64,000 nt of DNA. It comes from Tenebrio molitor (lineage: Eukaryota > Arthropoda > Insecta > Coleoptera > Tenebrionidae). The notes beneath the pieces are model-generated. The model was not told where the DNA came from. It ran no database searches and saw only the letters and a list, made by a program, of their open reading frames with translations. A program made the translations under genes and the position numbers. The stretch is from NCBI RefSeq assembly GCF_963966145.1, contig NC_091046.1, forward strand, positions 21,080,001-21,144,000, given 5' to 3'. Each line of letters begins with the position of its first letter. The stretch's first letter is position 1. Positions 9,943 through 22,511 of this stretch are shown here, piece after piece.

Positions 9943-11150
9943 CTCAAAGGAATTAGGGGAACATTTATTTCATCATGTGCTATATTCTAAATAAACGATA
10001 TAGGTATGTAAGTAGGTACCTAATCACTACGACTTATTCTTTCAACATTACTTAACAAGAAAAAAACTTTATTTTAACAGTTATTTTAAATGTTACTAAA
10101 AGATTGAGAACAGTACCAAAAACAAAATGTGACCAAAAACTTGCAGTATGCACTAGTTATAAAGACGCTGCACCATCGAACCAATATAACGTGTATTGAT
10201 TACAGCCTGACACCGTCGAGGGAGGCTTCGAACAACACTTCTCAGCCAGCTTTTGTAAAGTTAACGCTGCAGCAGGACGCTTCCTAATTCGCCTATGAAG
10301 CATATCCCAGACGTGCTCATTCCGATTGAGATCTGGACTCATGGCCGGCCACTCCATCACCTGAATTTCTTGGTCTTGTAGAAAGTTCACCGTTAAATTT
10401 GCAGTGTGAACTCTGGAGTTGTCCTGTTGTAGGATAAAATCATCGCCAAAATTGTTTGCAAATGGCACAACATGTTCTTGAAGAATTGTCTCAACGTAAA
10501 TTTGTGCGTTGAGACGTTCAGGAACCATAACTAACTCGGTGCGCCCGTCTTTACTGATGCCACCCCATACCATTATCGAACGGCCTCCGTATCTGTCCAC
10601 TTCCTGTATGGTGGCTGCAGTGTATCTCTCACCAGGACGTCTGTATACTCGTACATACATGTCCATAGCAACGAGTAAGACAAAACCGCGACTCATCGGT
10701 ACAGAGCACAGTCCTCCAATATCGAAGCTGCCAGCGTATATGTTCGCGAGCAAACCTTAGACGGGCAACTTTGTGGTCCAGTTGTAGACGAAGGGCATGC
10801 ACAGGTCTACGTGGTGTCAGATTAGCTTCCCCTAGTCGACTTCTGACTGTTTGATCAGAAATATTCACGCCGGTCGCATTACGCAGAAGGTTTTGTAGCT
10901 CTCGAGCAGTTGCTGTACGTCGGCGAAGGGAAGATGTAACAATATACCTGTCGTTCTGGGGGGTTGTTCTCTTTTGCGGCCTTGTCCAGCCCTCCTGGAG
11001 TAGCTACCCGTTATTTGGTATCTATGCTAAAGTCTGCAGATAACAGATGGGCTCGTGTTGAGACTATTTACAACAAAACGCATCCAACGCCCATCCTTAA
11101 AAAGAACGACAGCCCTTGCAACTGCTACTTCACTCAATGAACGTATCTTG
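9943..11150 (-). pseudogene. Tc1-like transposase relic (DD34E type)
   Basis: The N-terminus can be read from about 11150 (SLSEVAVARAVVLF, then TGSYSRRAGQGRKR) through TATARELQNLLRNATGV and NISDQTVRSRLGEANLTPRR to the catalytic core, with several frameshifts. The first aspartate lies in LCTDESRF, the second in LQQDNSRVH. The glutamate is kept in SPDLNRNEHVWD, where the usual NPIEH is altered. The C-terminal frame ends at 10157. A terminal sequence CACTGCTCAAAGGAATTAG at about 9943 looks like the downstream inverted repeat; its partner beyond 11150 is not visible, so the other end is lost or decayed. Confidence 0.8.
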
Positions 11151-11715
11151 AAGTTTGTAAATTAGAATTAGTAGAAATTGACAGTTTATTTTATCAGCAT
11201 CTTTGAATTTGTTAAACTGGCGCAATTCAGAACCGGAGGAGAAAAAAAACAAACTCTCTTTTCCTTTCGACGCCTAACAGTTGGGTTGGGAGCTACCTCT
11301 GTGAAACGTGGTTTTGTTGTGCCATGTTATAAACATGTTTGTAAAGTCTTTTTACCGTTTGTTGTAAATAAAAAGTTTGAAAACCATGAGTGTTCTTTTC
11401 ACTTGCAATAACCGCGGGCCAAAACCAAAAATACCCACAATGCTAAACTGAACAAACAATGGTAAGCATAATTTATAGCAAAGGGGTACAAAATTAGGTT
11501 TAATCTGAGTTTTATTTATAACCCAAAGATCATACATTTCTTGGGCAAATGTCTCGGCAATGATTAGATTTTGGTTAGGTACTATTGGGAGCATAAAAAG
11601 TGGGACATCAAATTTCTGTCAGTTTTGAAAAATTCGATGTAGTTCAAGCTTTATTGTCATTTTTTTTTTTGGACACTATTCTAGCTGACAGTGTAAATAG
11701 TATATTAAAGAACGA
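11151..11715. other. No gene seen
   Basis: AT-rich sequence with short open frames only and no repeat partner in the window. Confidence 0.4.
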
Positions 11716-11812
11716 GTTTTATAAGGGTTGATTTGGCGCACGAGTCCCAAGTGTAGAAAACGACCCGTAGGGGAGTTTTGTATGGGACGAGTACGCCAAT
11801 GCCCTTATAAAA
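11716..11812. repeat. Hairpin island H1
   Basis: Imperfect palindrome: GTTTTATAAGGG...GGCGCACGAGTCCCA on the left arm pairs with TGGGACGAGTACGCC...CCCTTATAAAAC on the right; loop around 11762-11772. No coding capacity. Confidence 0.7.
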
Positions 11813-12208
11813 CGAGTTTTTTATGTTATTTTTTAGAATTTGCACCCTTAAATAAATAAAATTAAATTTTTAAATTCTAGGGAATTTTGTATTAATTGGT
11901 AAGTAATTCAAGGTAACGGATGCAACTACATCTGCAACATATGTTAAAAAGTAGAGTTTGAACATTAATTTTGGAAGTTTTTTGGTGTAAATGACAATAA
12001 TACACTGATAAAAATTGATAAAAATTTTCTTATAAATCTATTAAACTACGAGTGCCTTAAGAGATAGCCATAAACGACTCCAAATTGAATACAATAATAG
12101 ACCTATTAAAGACGCAGATACTATAGTACGAGCACAGAATAGAAATAATCAGAAGGCAAAGTCGGCAAAATCGCCTTTGATCTCAGTCAGCCAGCGGCAG
12201 CCATTAAT

Positions 12209-12675
12209 ACAGGGTGTTTTCGAAGTTGAGGCGTTCCTTTTAACATGTGATAGTATGCGTTGTTCTAAAGAATTTTAGCCAAAATCACCTTAGTAAAATG
12301 TGTACGGCAATGAAGATACAATAAGTTAAATTTTTTGAAATTTTTGAAACCGGTCCTGCTCAAATTTGCGCTGATTTTTTAGAAATTGGAATTGACAAAA
12401 AAAAAATCAAATGAGCATGGACGTTAATCAAAACTACTGTCAGAGTTGTCATCTAATTAGTCGAAATGGCTTTATTATTAGGAAAATAATGAGCTCACAG
12501 ATATGTTGCAAATGCATGGGCAATGTTATCACGTTATCAGAATGCATCTGCAGCGTCCAGAGAGTATTGCAAAGCGAAATGGACAGGACCGGAGAAGATT
12601 TAGGCTAAAATTCTTAAGAATAATGTGTAGTACCTCATGTTACAAAGAACGCGTCAACTTCGAGAACAACCTGTA
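12209..12675. mobile_element. TIR element family E, copy 1
   Basis: Starts ACAGGGTGTTTTCGAAGTTG and ends with CAACTTCGAGAACAACCTGT. It is collinear with 25299-26180 for most of its length. At about 12630 (TGTAGTACCTCATG) it preserves the uninterrupted site into which a 340-bp MITE inserted in the other copy. Confidence 0.75.
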
Positions 12676-13024
12676 TTGCGTAGAATATCAGGTCCGCATT
12701 TACAACATGTGAGCCCGAGGTTCAGGTCCGGACTCGCATAAATTGTTTTGAGTTATTTGTGCGAAAAGTACATAATTATGATAAAATAAGTTCACAACGG
12801 TTTTCCACATCACCTCAGAGGTAACCTAATTGATGCGTTGGCTCTTATGGAGGCCTCGCCAATAGCCCTATCTCCATTAAAATTTAAGTAAAAATAGTCA
12901 AGTAAAGACTTAAATTTTGAGTTTGATTGAGAGACAAAAATTTTGTTTTCAAAAGCCGGCCGGACGTTTTCATTTTGGTCAAAAAGGAAGACATGTCCGG
13001 CTTTATCCGGACGTCTGGTCACCC
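12676..13024. other. No gene seen
   Basis: No supported coding exon or repeat partner. A short minus-strand frame reaching into the next repeat is not convincing. Confidence 0.35.
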
Positions 13025-13265
13025 TCAATAGCGATCGAATTACAGCGATAATTTGCACTAGAGCAAAACGGTCGTCAAGAAATTATACCAGTTCAGTGCA
13101 AATGTCATGACTGTCAACGACACACAAAATTACGTTTATTTGTACTTATCATGTAACTTTTTCTCAGGAAATAGTCTGCCAAAATTCCTCTCGCTTCGCG
13201 CACTCGAGAAAATTAAATTATCGACAATTTGACATGCACTCGGAATATTATTACTTAGTGATAGG
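13025..13265 (-). repeat. Repeat family F, copy 1
   Basis: Inverted match of 45510-45800, sharing AGCGATAATTTGCACTAG, AATTACGTTTATTTGTA and ATTATCGACAATTTGACATG. No coding frame. Confidence 0.65.
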
Positions 13266-13898
13266 CGCTTATAAAAAAGTTTTTCCAGAAATGTTACAAA
13301 GTACGGAGTCGAATATGAATATAATTAATTCAATTCAAGAAGTATCAAGAATCACACAAATGGAATAGAACGAGGTTTTAATTATTAATAAAAAATAGAA
13401 AATAAATAAATAATACTTAACAACGTAATATTTTGTCATCGCTCATGCTGACAAATTGTAGATAAATTTGACAACAATTTTGTCATCCATATGTGACAAT
13501 TTCAGTAAAGCATAATTTAGAGTATTTTTTTATGTGACAGAAAAATTACGTTCAAAAGTTAATGAAAGTACCTACATAATAGTAGTTTCTTACCTTGCTC
13601 GATTATGTTCTTTTGGAAAAGTGAAGAAAGCCAAATTACAGTTGTAGGCTTTGTTTTCACATTTTTTTGCCGTACAAACCATGCCACCTTTGAGCTTACT
13701 CATCTTAATATTATTCATGTATCGCCACCACTGGTAGAAAACCAATTGCGTCAACCGCTGTTATGATACGCTACGCTACGGTGCTACGGACTTCTACTCT
13801 GACCTTATGGCCGCTTCATCTGCGCGGCTTAGATGCGCGGACTTTTCCCGCCCAAGAGAGTTTGTCTTCTGATTGATTCTATTCTGTGGTACGAGTAT

Positions 13899-14027
13899 AT
13901 AACGGTATTAGGTCGATATGGGTTATAACAGACGAGGTTGAGATACCTATTGTAAAATCGAGGCGGAGCCGAGATTTTATAATCAACCGAGTCTGTTATA
14001 TCCACATCGGCCGTATGTTGTTTTATA
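13899..14027. repeat. Hairpin island H2
   Basis: Imperfect palindrome with arms ATATGGGTTATAACAGAC and GTCTGTTATATCCACAT, inner arms GAGGTTGA/TCAACC and AAAATC/GATTTT, and a short loop with CGAGGCGGAGCCGAG, itself self-complementary. Confidence 0.75.
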
Positions 14028-14049
14028 GTTTTCTTTATACCAATAATAC

Positions 14050-14931
14050 TTACGGCCGGTTTCATAATGTATTTTAAAAGCGGTTTTAAATTTAAAACTA
14101 CCTTTAACTAAAAATTGTGTTTCATATTCATAAAATGTGTCTTTTAACTCCTTAAAACCCCCTTTAACTTTAAAAGCTCGTTGTCGGCCTTTTATCTCGT
14201 TAAAGGTGGATTTAAATGGGGAACATAACCTCAATTACATGACAAGTGACATTTCGCTAGTACATTGCAACAAATTGCTGCTTTTTTTGTGAATTAGTAG
14301 GTACTCAATAATTCAATTGATTATAAATCAACATTTCGGAAACTTATAGGTATTTAGAAAATAAAGATATTCCATGAATTCATTAGTTTTTATTGCTCAA
14401 TTGTTTTCTTGCTAATTCAATCTGTAAGTCTAATAATAACAGTTTTTTTCTTTCATGTTCTTCTCTTTCCTCTTTTCTCTTCAAGTGTAGGATGTTATTT
14501 TACACAAGTTTTGTTTTAGATTTATAAAATTATTCCTTCACTTGAAAAGTTGGATTTGGCTTTTTTGGTCGCAATCTTTTATTAATCGGATGTTTTAATT
14601 TGGCGCTGCTCCACTAGCAAAATGTAAAATGCAGAATGTAAACAAAAATTTAAATACTCGAAATACATTTCAAAGTCCCAGGAAAACAGTTGCGAGTTAC
14701 CAAAACTTTCAAACGTTTACTGTAAAATTCCCTAGAATTCCCTAGGAAAATGACTACGTATTAAACACGGTGGATGATTCGTTTTCGAACTAATGCAAAT
14801 TTTAACTAATGTTTCGATAGTCCGCGTTTATGAAATGCAGTCTCCTTTATTTTAGCTTTAAAGTCGGATTTACCTTAAAGGCGCATTTTATTAAAGGAGA
14901 CTTTAGGGTCGGATTATGAAACCGGCCGTTA
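14050..14931. mobile_element. PIF/Harbinger-like element, deletion derivative
   Basis: The element (14053-14928) begins CGGCCGGTTTCATAAT and ends ATTATGAAACCGGCCG, flanked by TTA at 14050-14052 and 14929-14931. A 3-bp TTA duplication is typical of PIF/Harbinger. The interior keeps the tail of a Myb/SANT-like protein on the minus strand (next entry) but no DDE transposase. A fragment of the right end recurs at 40683-40732. Confidence 0.7.
14383..14610 (-). pseudogene. Myb/SANT-like accessory protein tail (Harbinger)
   Basis: Two frames on the minus strand are readable: SSAKLKHPINKRLRPKKPNP followed by TFQVKE and a stop, and downstream LKRKEEREEHERKK then LLLLDLQIELARKQL ending at 14383. The charged coiled tail with an IELARKQL-type end is typical of the Myb/SANT-like second protein of Harbinger elements. 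Frames are broken, so it is a relic. Attribution rests on the tail pattern plus the TTA-flanked ends of the surrounding element. Confidence 0.5.
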
Positions 14932-15640
14932 ACATTTAAGGCTGTTGCACAGTAATAAAACTTTTGGGTGAGGTGTAGTTCAAGTTGCAGAAGTATTCAG
15001 AATTCTTGGATCGGTCAAACACTGCAGCAGGTACCCTCTCGAGACCCGTCAGTCATAAAATTAGCATTTTACAAGAGCATTAAATCTTCGTATTGTGAAC
15101 AAATTTGTTGGCAAATTTTAGATTTTCTTATTTCTTTTAGTTTGGATGTATTTATCTGTGCACTTTAGTGATAGAATCTTTTACTTGCAGAAAATTCTTT
15201 TGAAGAAAATAACGGACAATGATTAATACAAATGTAAAGGTTATGACTTTGACAGTGTCAGATTTTTCGTATCTCTGCTATCTTTATAATTGATTTAATA
15301 TAAATGTTCATCAAGTGAGCTGTGCATTTGTAAAAGCACCTTTAATTTAGTTACATTACAAAAGTCACATTTATGAAGGTCATGTCCAATAAATCTTTAC
15401 TTGGTAAAAATACAAAGACAAAAACAAATAAGAATTACTTTAATTCAATCAGTAAAGAGACGTAACATTGCTTTTGAAATCAGCAATGTTAAAATGGACA
15501 AAAACTAAAAAATTAGTCAAATCGGGTTCACGCAGAGCAAGCAACTTTGAAAGTTAAAGTCACTACCTTTAGCTTTACTACCAACTGAAAATCAGATTTT
15601 CATGGCATGCTTAGATGCACATTTAATTTCTTTCACTTAT
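14932..15640. other. No gene seen
   Basis: AT-rich, short frames only, no repeat partners noticed. Confidence 0.35.
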
Positions 15641-15649
15641 TACATTGAT

Positions 15650-15925
15650 TACAAACATAACCTTTCGAAGCAATTGTCAGAAAATTTCATAACATGGGTA
15701 TGGCTTGCTTCGACTACAATCGTTTTAATACCTAACCTTATAGTTATTTATGATCAATTCAAATTAGTTTCTGATCCTAGCTCAAACATACGTGAAGTTA
15801 CTAAATAATGACGTCATCGCAAATGGGTAATAATTGGACTCTAGGATCAGAAATAAATTTGGATTTATCAAAAATAACTATTAAATTTCAATTTTGTTGA
15901 CAATTGCTTCGAAAGTTTACGATGG
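15650..15925. repeat. Inverted-repeat element
   Basis: Outer arms AACCTTTCGAAGCAATTGTC and GACAATTGCTTCGAAAG; inner arms TTTCTGATCCTAG and CTAGGATCAGAAA. The centre carries GACGTCATCGCAAATGGGTA; a close variant, GACGTCATCCCAAAAGGGTA, recurs at about 16087. Confidence 0.6.
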
Positions 15926-18900
15926 TAATTAATGTATCTAATAACATAACTAATAAATGAAAAATAAAAAAATGTCAAATTGATAAGAGCATAAAATAAC
16001 CACAAGTAATCAATAATAAATAAACGCATCGCATTTTTTTGTTTGTTCCTGTTGTTTCAATAAAGAGAAAGCGAGAAAGGAAATCGTGACGTCATCCCAA
16101 AAGGGTAAAAATTGGACCATAACTTCAGAGTTCAGAGAATGAATCTTATTTTCGTAATCCTAGGGATTATTTAGCGTAAGAAAGGTAGGATTACAATAGC
16201 GCCCGTTTTCATTACCTGTATGTACAAATCATTTCCATTAAAAAAAACCTGTTATCGGATAATACTTACAACTTTTCTCCAATTGCAGAAAAATACTATA
16301 CTTAGAACTCTGTCAGAATCATTTAGACATTTATTGGAAAAAATTATAGTTTCTGTATAAATTAGTAGAGGTTTTAATATTCTAAGTATATTTAATCGTT
16401 ACTGAGAACAACTAATTACCTACAGCTTGGCCGTTTACTCGACGTTACTAGACGCAGGTAGTTTGGCCCAAACGACCGCTACCGGGTTCGATATTGGAAT
16501 GGATGGGAACAGAAAAGTTTGAGTGTCACATTCTGAGATTATTTAGTTTTAGATTAGATGATATACCTATTTTAACTTAGGTTTCTTAATTTAATTTTTT
16601 TCAATCTATTTTCATAAAGTAAAACGCCCTAAATTAAATAAACCAAATATCTTTACGTCAAAACATTTTCATTAAATTCTAATCACGGATTTTATTTCTC
16701 TATGTATGTATCATGGTTTCATAACGTGTACCAAGTTTGAACTGCATCGAACAAAATTGAATTTTTAAAGTGATAGTTTTTTGACTGCTGTACCTACCTA
16801 GGTAATTAATTTTAACAAAAAAGTAATACCCAATTTTTGTGGCGGTGAACAGTATTTATGCATCTATAATACTTTCATATAAATATAATTTAGTTTTAAA
16901 GTCATTTTCGTGCTTGTCATAAGTGATGGGACACCCGGTACATAGTTTAAATTTTTATTTCATACTATCCGGTAGATGTTCAATTGCATCATCAATTTGA
17001 GTCCGGTAAGTAAGTTATAATAACAATATCAGAGCCGGAAAGTGTCACTAAGCAACACCCAACGGGCTGTTTTATTTTTATACATCAAATCTGATATTGA
17101 AAAGTGAAAAAGACAAAAAATATTTGACAGTTTAATTTAACCTTGAAGTCGTTAGGGCTTTACGTGAATTTAGTAGGCCATTTTGTAGCCTACTCACAAC
17201 AAATTAATTTGGTGTATACATAATTAAAATCGTCCGATAAATAAGGGAGCTATGGACTCGTCTTTTTTTTTGGGACACCTGTATAATTGATGCTCGATCA
17301 AAAAAAGTGTTATGTGTAGGTATTAGGTATTTTAATTACTCGGTATTATTAGAATTAGTGATTGGTTTACTTTGTTAAAAAGATAAAAAGGTTATGATAC
17401 CGCACCGCGGCAATCCGGCCATCTCCTTTCAGGTATATTTTAAAAATGGGATTCATAAGTTGACCATCGCGGTACGCCGGGCCTGCCCCGAGGGTGTTCC
17501 CGTGAGCTCAGTGCAAGTATCTTCCCAACAAAAGTTGCATTGCGGGCGTTAAGTAGTGATTATGTAAACCTGAGTTTACGACCTCCAGGGGCTGCAGGTA
17601 GTTGAGAAGTATAGTGGACGCGTTTTGTTGAGGCTTTTGTTTATTTTTTTGCTTCCAATCTAATTTGTTTTTCCAAAAACTGAGACAGTAGCCCCATGAG
17701 ATACGTTCTTCTGAATCCAGTGCACTTTTTAAATAGTCTCCAAATGAAAAATTGAGCAAAAATAAGGAGAATTACTGAAAAACGTTATTAATTTTTTTTA
17801 AAAGAATGAAGCGATTTTTCAAAAAACTGAGACAGTAGCCCCGTGAGATACGTTAATGTTTAACAAAAAATATAGTCACCATAGCTTCAAACATAAAACT
17901 GTGGAAAAATAATTAGAATCCGTTTAGCGCGCTTTACCATTGCTTGGCCAACCACTAGGCAACAGCCTTAACGATGATTTATTTGTAAGACTGACATTTC
18001 TCTTTACTTCAAAAATTAAATTTAGTTGTCATTTGTGCCGTAACCGTAACAACGGCAGCAAAAATAACGGCCTCGATCGGATAATTTTGAATAACGACCT
18101 TCCTAGACTGTTATAGGTGTCATATCAATCAAGCATTGAGTACTGATAAATCGTAATAACAGTATGGTATAAAGAAAAAAAAAATAGTTTTATACTCCTA
18201 TTTTCCTTTTGCAAGTGCCTTTTGGTAAAGGTAGATTTTGATTGGAACTTGGCATTAAATAAATATTCACTACGTGCTAACTTACAATCATTCGCTACAA
18301 CCTACAATACTTAATGACAACGTCAGTCAATTCAAAGAGGGGTTAGAATCAGATAAGAGTTATTGTTGACTCAAGTTGCAAAAAACCACTTTGCATTTGC
18401 AACAGCACTTTTATGGCATTAGTCATTTGAAATTACTTTAAAATTGTACTTATATGGAAAATATTCAATCTAAACTATGATTTTATGGTCCCTTTGTGGC
18501 TTTATTTGGTTCAAAAATATGAAAAAAAGCCTGTTGCAAATGACAATTCAGTCATTTATTACACCGTATTTATGAACCGATTTTTGTGAAGTTCGGAAGA
18601 TAGGTATTCTAGTGAATGAAGAACATATTACTGGTAAAAAATTGTCCGATTAATAAAAAATGTCATTTTAAAACATTTTCCTTTATTTGAATCTATACAA
18701 AACTACTGTCCGTTTGTTATTTGTTGGAAAACATGTATCTACACAAATTAACCGTTTCTACTTCAAGAAAACATCAAATGAAAATACAAATGTACATGAA
18801 AAAAATATAGAAAAAATGTTTCCGACAAAAAATCAATTATTTTTATTATTATTATTAACGGTAATACAATGTAAACAAAGATATATTCGTACATCATTAC

Positions 18901-19722
18901 CTTGCAATGTTACCGTAGTGGATTTAAAAAAAAAATTCGATTTCCAAAGCTTCTAAATTCTCTATTATGCAGGATTAGATATTGATAGTGAGTGATCTTG
19001 TACTTTGTGATAATATGTACAATTAGAGGTGGCTGTCATGACAATTTCATACATATATTTCAAAATAATTGACCTGTTAAGTGCCACTTTCAAAGACCGC
19101 TAAATCAGCAAATAAGTACAATAGAATTTTTTTAACATTTTTCTGACGTTTACGGTAATCTCTTCTACACCGTAGTGCACCGTTAGTACGCCATTTTTGG
19201 GACACCTGTAGCAATATTGGTAAATTTTAAAACAGAATCGCACCAATTAATTAATTTTATTATAAGTATATCACTGCATGGGTACCTACGTTGGACTAGC
19301 CACTCAACCACACAGGCGCGGATCCAGCCTTCAAATTAGGTTGTGGTCACAGCTGATCACAGGCACCTATAGGTAGGGTAACCTATCTGTACATACCTAC
19401 ACCGCAGAACTTCAAGATACCTCTACAGTCACGCGGCAAATGAATTAATAATAGTAAATAAATATACAGGCTGTCTCAAAATTCGCGAATTCCGAATTCA
19501 GAGCGTTGTAGGGGATCACTTCAGTAGTCCAAATATGGAAATAAAAACAAATCGGGACTCCCCCATAAAGATACATTGGTCTGAAGGTGCACTCTTTGAA
19601 CTGCGTTTTCTTTAAATACAGGCGGAAAAGTTCAGTATTTATTGTTATTTATGGTGTAGATGATTGTGGAAAATAATAACGTAACGGTACATAATACACT
19701 ATATATTACATTAAAACAAAAC
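15926..19722. other. About 3.8 kb without recognisable genes
   Basis: No supported exon, RNA gene or transposase. A 35-bp direct repeat (ACTGAGACAGTAGCCCC, GTGAGATACGTT) is at about 17680 and 17822. The word GGGACACCTGTA occurs near 17272 and 19200, as at transposon ends. The frame at 18816-18957 has a leucine run from a TTA microsatellite and is not supported as a gene. Confidence 0.4.
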
Positions 19723-19876
19723 TATACTGGGTGCCCCAAAATTCGCGGAACAACGTAGTAGTATGTTCTTAAGTACCTAGTCATTAAGATATCAGGTAAA
19801 AATGTTTAAAAAAATCAATCGTTTTTTTTTTTTGTAGAAGATGTGGACCTATTCGTTACACTAAATGAACTGAAGG

Positions 19877-21103
19877 GGAAACCATTGAACACATCATTTC
19901 TTCTTGCACCGTTTTGGCTCAAAGCGAATATAAAAAACGTCATGATATATTCGCAAAAATTATACACATGAATTTAGCAGTTAAATTAATTTATTAAAGG
20001 ATACACAACCACATTACATTTATAAACCAGAAAGTTGTTTAGAAAATGACAATTACAAATTATATTTTGATCGCACAGTTTTAACTGACATTCACATTCA
20101 GTATAACAGACCAGACATTATTATTTTAAATAAACAACAAAAGCAAGCATATCTTTTAGATGGACACAGGTAAATTGCGCACATGGTCAAAATTGTTCAG
20201 GGGTTTTGACCAGGTAGCTGCAACCAAGGGATTAGCATCGTTCAAGTGTCGCTCGCATTTCCAACGCATGTCAATCATTTAATTCTATCACTTCAGTAAA
20301 AACTTTTATTCGGCGCATCCAAATATCTTTAATTTTGTCAATGTTCTTATTACATTTCAGACTAACGTCTAAATTAAAATTAGAAGCGCCAATGTTGAGA
20401 AAAAAACTACGTAGCAAAATCATAAAGAAGCAGTTGTTCTTAGAGGAACGCATTAATTTATATAAGAACAATTCTACTTCTGAATTACATTCAATTATGT
20501 AAAAACTGTAAGTTACCGCAATTTACCTACAGAACCCTGAGATGCAACGCCTAATGGCAAAAAATATTTTTTCCTATAAGTCTGATATATTTATATATTT
20601 ATTTCGGAGTGTTAAAGCCCAAGTGGTTAAAATAATATCATTATCTAGTCCTGAACGAGAATTATTATGACCGAACGCCCGTCCTTACCACTGGTGCGCA
20701 ATTTACCTGTATTTGAAAGGACACTTCAGGTTCCAGAATTTTAAATTTGACCAGTGTGCGCAATTTACCATATCCCCTTTTAGATATAGCTGTTCCAAAT
20801 TCACACAATATAACACAGACATATAATACAAAAATGAATAAATATTTAGAACTCTCCGTTGCTATGAGAAATCTTTGGTGTTTAGAAAAAAATTCGATTT
20901 TACCATTTATAATTTCAGCAACAGGAATAGTACCGCAATCTCTTTTTAAAAATTTAAAAATTTTGGACTTAGAGAACACATTGGTGGTTGAAATTCAAAA
21001 AGGTATATTATTATACTCATGTCACATCGTGAGGAAATTCCTTAACATTGACACAGAACATAAAACACAAAAAAGTCAAAATGTGGAGGCGAGACGCCGG
21101 TAA
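19877..21103 (+). pseudogene. R4/R2-like non-LTR element, endonuclease end
   Basis: Reading frames give GETIEHIISSCTVLAQSEY, the second half of a CCHC finger, then, after a frameshift, CLENDNYKLYFDRTVLTDI and NRPDIIILNKQQKQAYLLD. RPD followed 14 residues later by D is the PD-(D/E)XK signature of restriction-like endonucleases in R2/R4-type retrotransposons. After a 615-bp insertion (20162-20776) it continues IAVPNSHNITQ, MRNLWCLEKNSILPFIISA to 21103. It is 5'-truncated: no reverse transcriptase is present. The untranslated 3' end runs to about 21190 (GCCGCCGGGTGG), shared with the inverted copy at 29870. Confidence 0.7.
20153..20785. mobile_element. TIR element family H, copy 1, 9-bp TSD
   Basis: CTTTTAGAT stands at 20153-20161 and 20777-20785. 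The related retrotransposon copy at about 30255-30275 has the uninterrupted site, so the 9 bp are a true target duplication. The element (20162-20776) begins GGACACAGGTAAATTGCGCA and its complement begins GGGATATGGTAAATTGCGCA. A 9-bp duplication suggests a Mutator- or Merlin-type element; no transposase remains. A second copy is at 58810-59617. Confidence 0.75.
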
Positions 21104-21706
21104 TTATGTTGATAAGGACTGCACTATTACTTGATAGTATTATCCGTAATACTGTATGTACTCCGGCAAAATTGCCGTGCCGCCGGGTGGAGGTGGGATA
21201 CGAAGCAAACCTGATCACAATCGTTCAGAATTATTAGGCTAGTAAAAGACAAATAGTCAAAATCTTTTTTAATATTTAAAATAAATGAGATCAAAGCTGC
21301 ACCTTTTGAGCCCCCATATCTTCAAATCTAAGAGGTATAGTATATTTTCTAACATGAGTTGACATTGCCTCATTGAGTTGTTCCGCGAATTTTGGGGCAC
21401 CCAGTATAAAAGAAAGAAGATTAGAACCTAATAATAATTATCTCAACTCTCTAAAGACAACATTAAAAAGCATGACAATCTAATAAAAAATAAAAGAAAT
21501 ATATTTATACAGTTATTTACTTTTTGAAGTGAAACTTTTTATGGGAGGGGTTTGAAATTCTGATCGGCAACCTTTTTGTGTGACGAAAAGTGGTGGGGGT
21601 AAACACTGTCTCGCACAACGGTTGCGCCAATATTTCCATCTCACTTAATTTGGAGTCTATGTAAGTTAATCTGTTTGACACGATACAATAGTTATTTATG
21701 TTTTAA

Positions 21707-21806
21707 GGGCGTAATGAAGGCGTTTGTGGCCCGCGGCGTGACATTGGGGCTCGAGACGTCAGTCGAGAGCCATAACACGCTAGGGTCACAAACGCTAATT
21801 ATGCCC
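21707..21806. repeat. Hairpin island H3
   Basis: Arms GGGCGTAAT, GCGTTTGTG and GGGGCTCGA pair with TCGAGAGCC, CACAAACGC and TTATGCCC; loop GACGTCAG at about 21755. Confidence 0.7.
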
Positions 21807-22387
21807 GTGGTACATACAAAATTTTATGTCCGGTCGAAGTTTTGAATTTTATAATAATTTAGGTAGATTCAATTTTAAAATAACGACACAAAAATCAGGA
21901 AGGTGGAATAAGCCAGTTATTGTTATTACTGTAGTAACAGCATAAACAAGGGCGGCAAAAACTTTTTCTCCCTACCGGTTAGAAATGTAGGCTGTGGATA
22001 CCTCATTTGAGGTGAGAAAATTCAACTTTCTCGCTAAGGTAAGAAAGTTAATCATGAAATGTTTATGGTAAAACTGTACCAAAATACAAATGTCAAAAGT
22101 GTCAAAAGTGAAATAAGTTATTGATAAATGAAAGCCAATTCAATGAAGTAAGTTGGTAGGTCAATCATATAATCTGGAAAATAAACAGATAAGCTAGGTA
22201 GGTAGATTACTTTACCCTGTTTATATCAAATTTTCGAACAAACCTCAAATCTTCAAATGCGATGACAAGTTAATTAAACAAATAACACAGGCTACTATTC
22301 AATTCTCAAAATTTTCGTTTTAATCACGAATATAACCATCTTTTTTGACTTTTTTCAACAAAGTTGTGCCGGTAGGGAAAAAAATTG

Positions 22388-22511
22388 TATTCAAACCTTG
22401 TTAAGAAAGTGTCCTTGCAGACCTTAGGCACTTACAAACCTCGTCTACGACTCGGTTTATAATCTTTGCCTGCGGTCTGCAAGAAACCACTTTCTTACCT
22501 TGGTTTGAAAT
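22388..22511. repeat. Hairpin island H4
   Basis: Arms TTCAAACC, AAGAAAGTG, TTGCAGACC pair with GGTCTGCAA, CACTTTCTT and GGTTTGAA; centre AAACCTCGTCTACGACTCGG. Confidence 0.7.

Larger units (their letters stand above)
19725..21406. mobile_element. TIR element family G, copy 1
   Basis: Inverted ends TACTGGGTGCCCCAAAATTC then GCGGAACAAC, flanked by TA (19723-19724 and 21407-21408). The same ends bound 27983-32523 and 50259-50784. Inner left 130 bp and right 200 bp align among all three copies. The middle has been replaced by part of an R4/R2-like retrotransposon in + orientation. No transposase of its own is seen, so the family is non-autonomous here. Confidence 0.8.

Noticed and set aside
9943..9963. 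Complete Tc1 element 9943-11150
   Set aside because: The downstream inverted repeat is visible but no partner was found beyond the transposase N-terminus, so only a truncated relic is claimed.
13899..14027. tRNA or structured RNA gene at the hairpins
   Set aside because: No A/B box, cloverleaf or conserved RNA motif; single long stems only, recurring near transposon boundaries.
18816..18957. Signal-peptide-like frame (FLLLLLTVIQC) as a possible first exon of the Dscam gene
   Set aside because: The leucines come from a TTA microsatellite. The in-frame phase-1 donor would leave a T that forms TGA with the GA of the Ig1 exon, and the region has no other gene signal.
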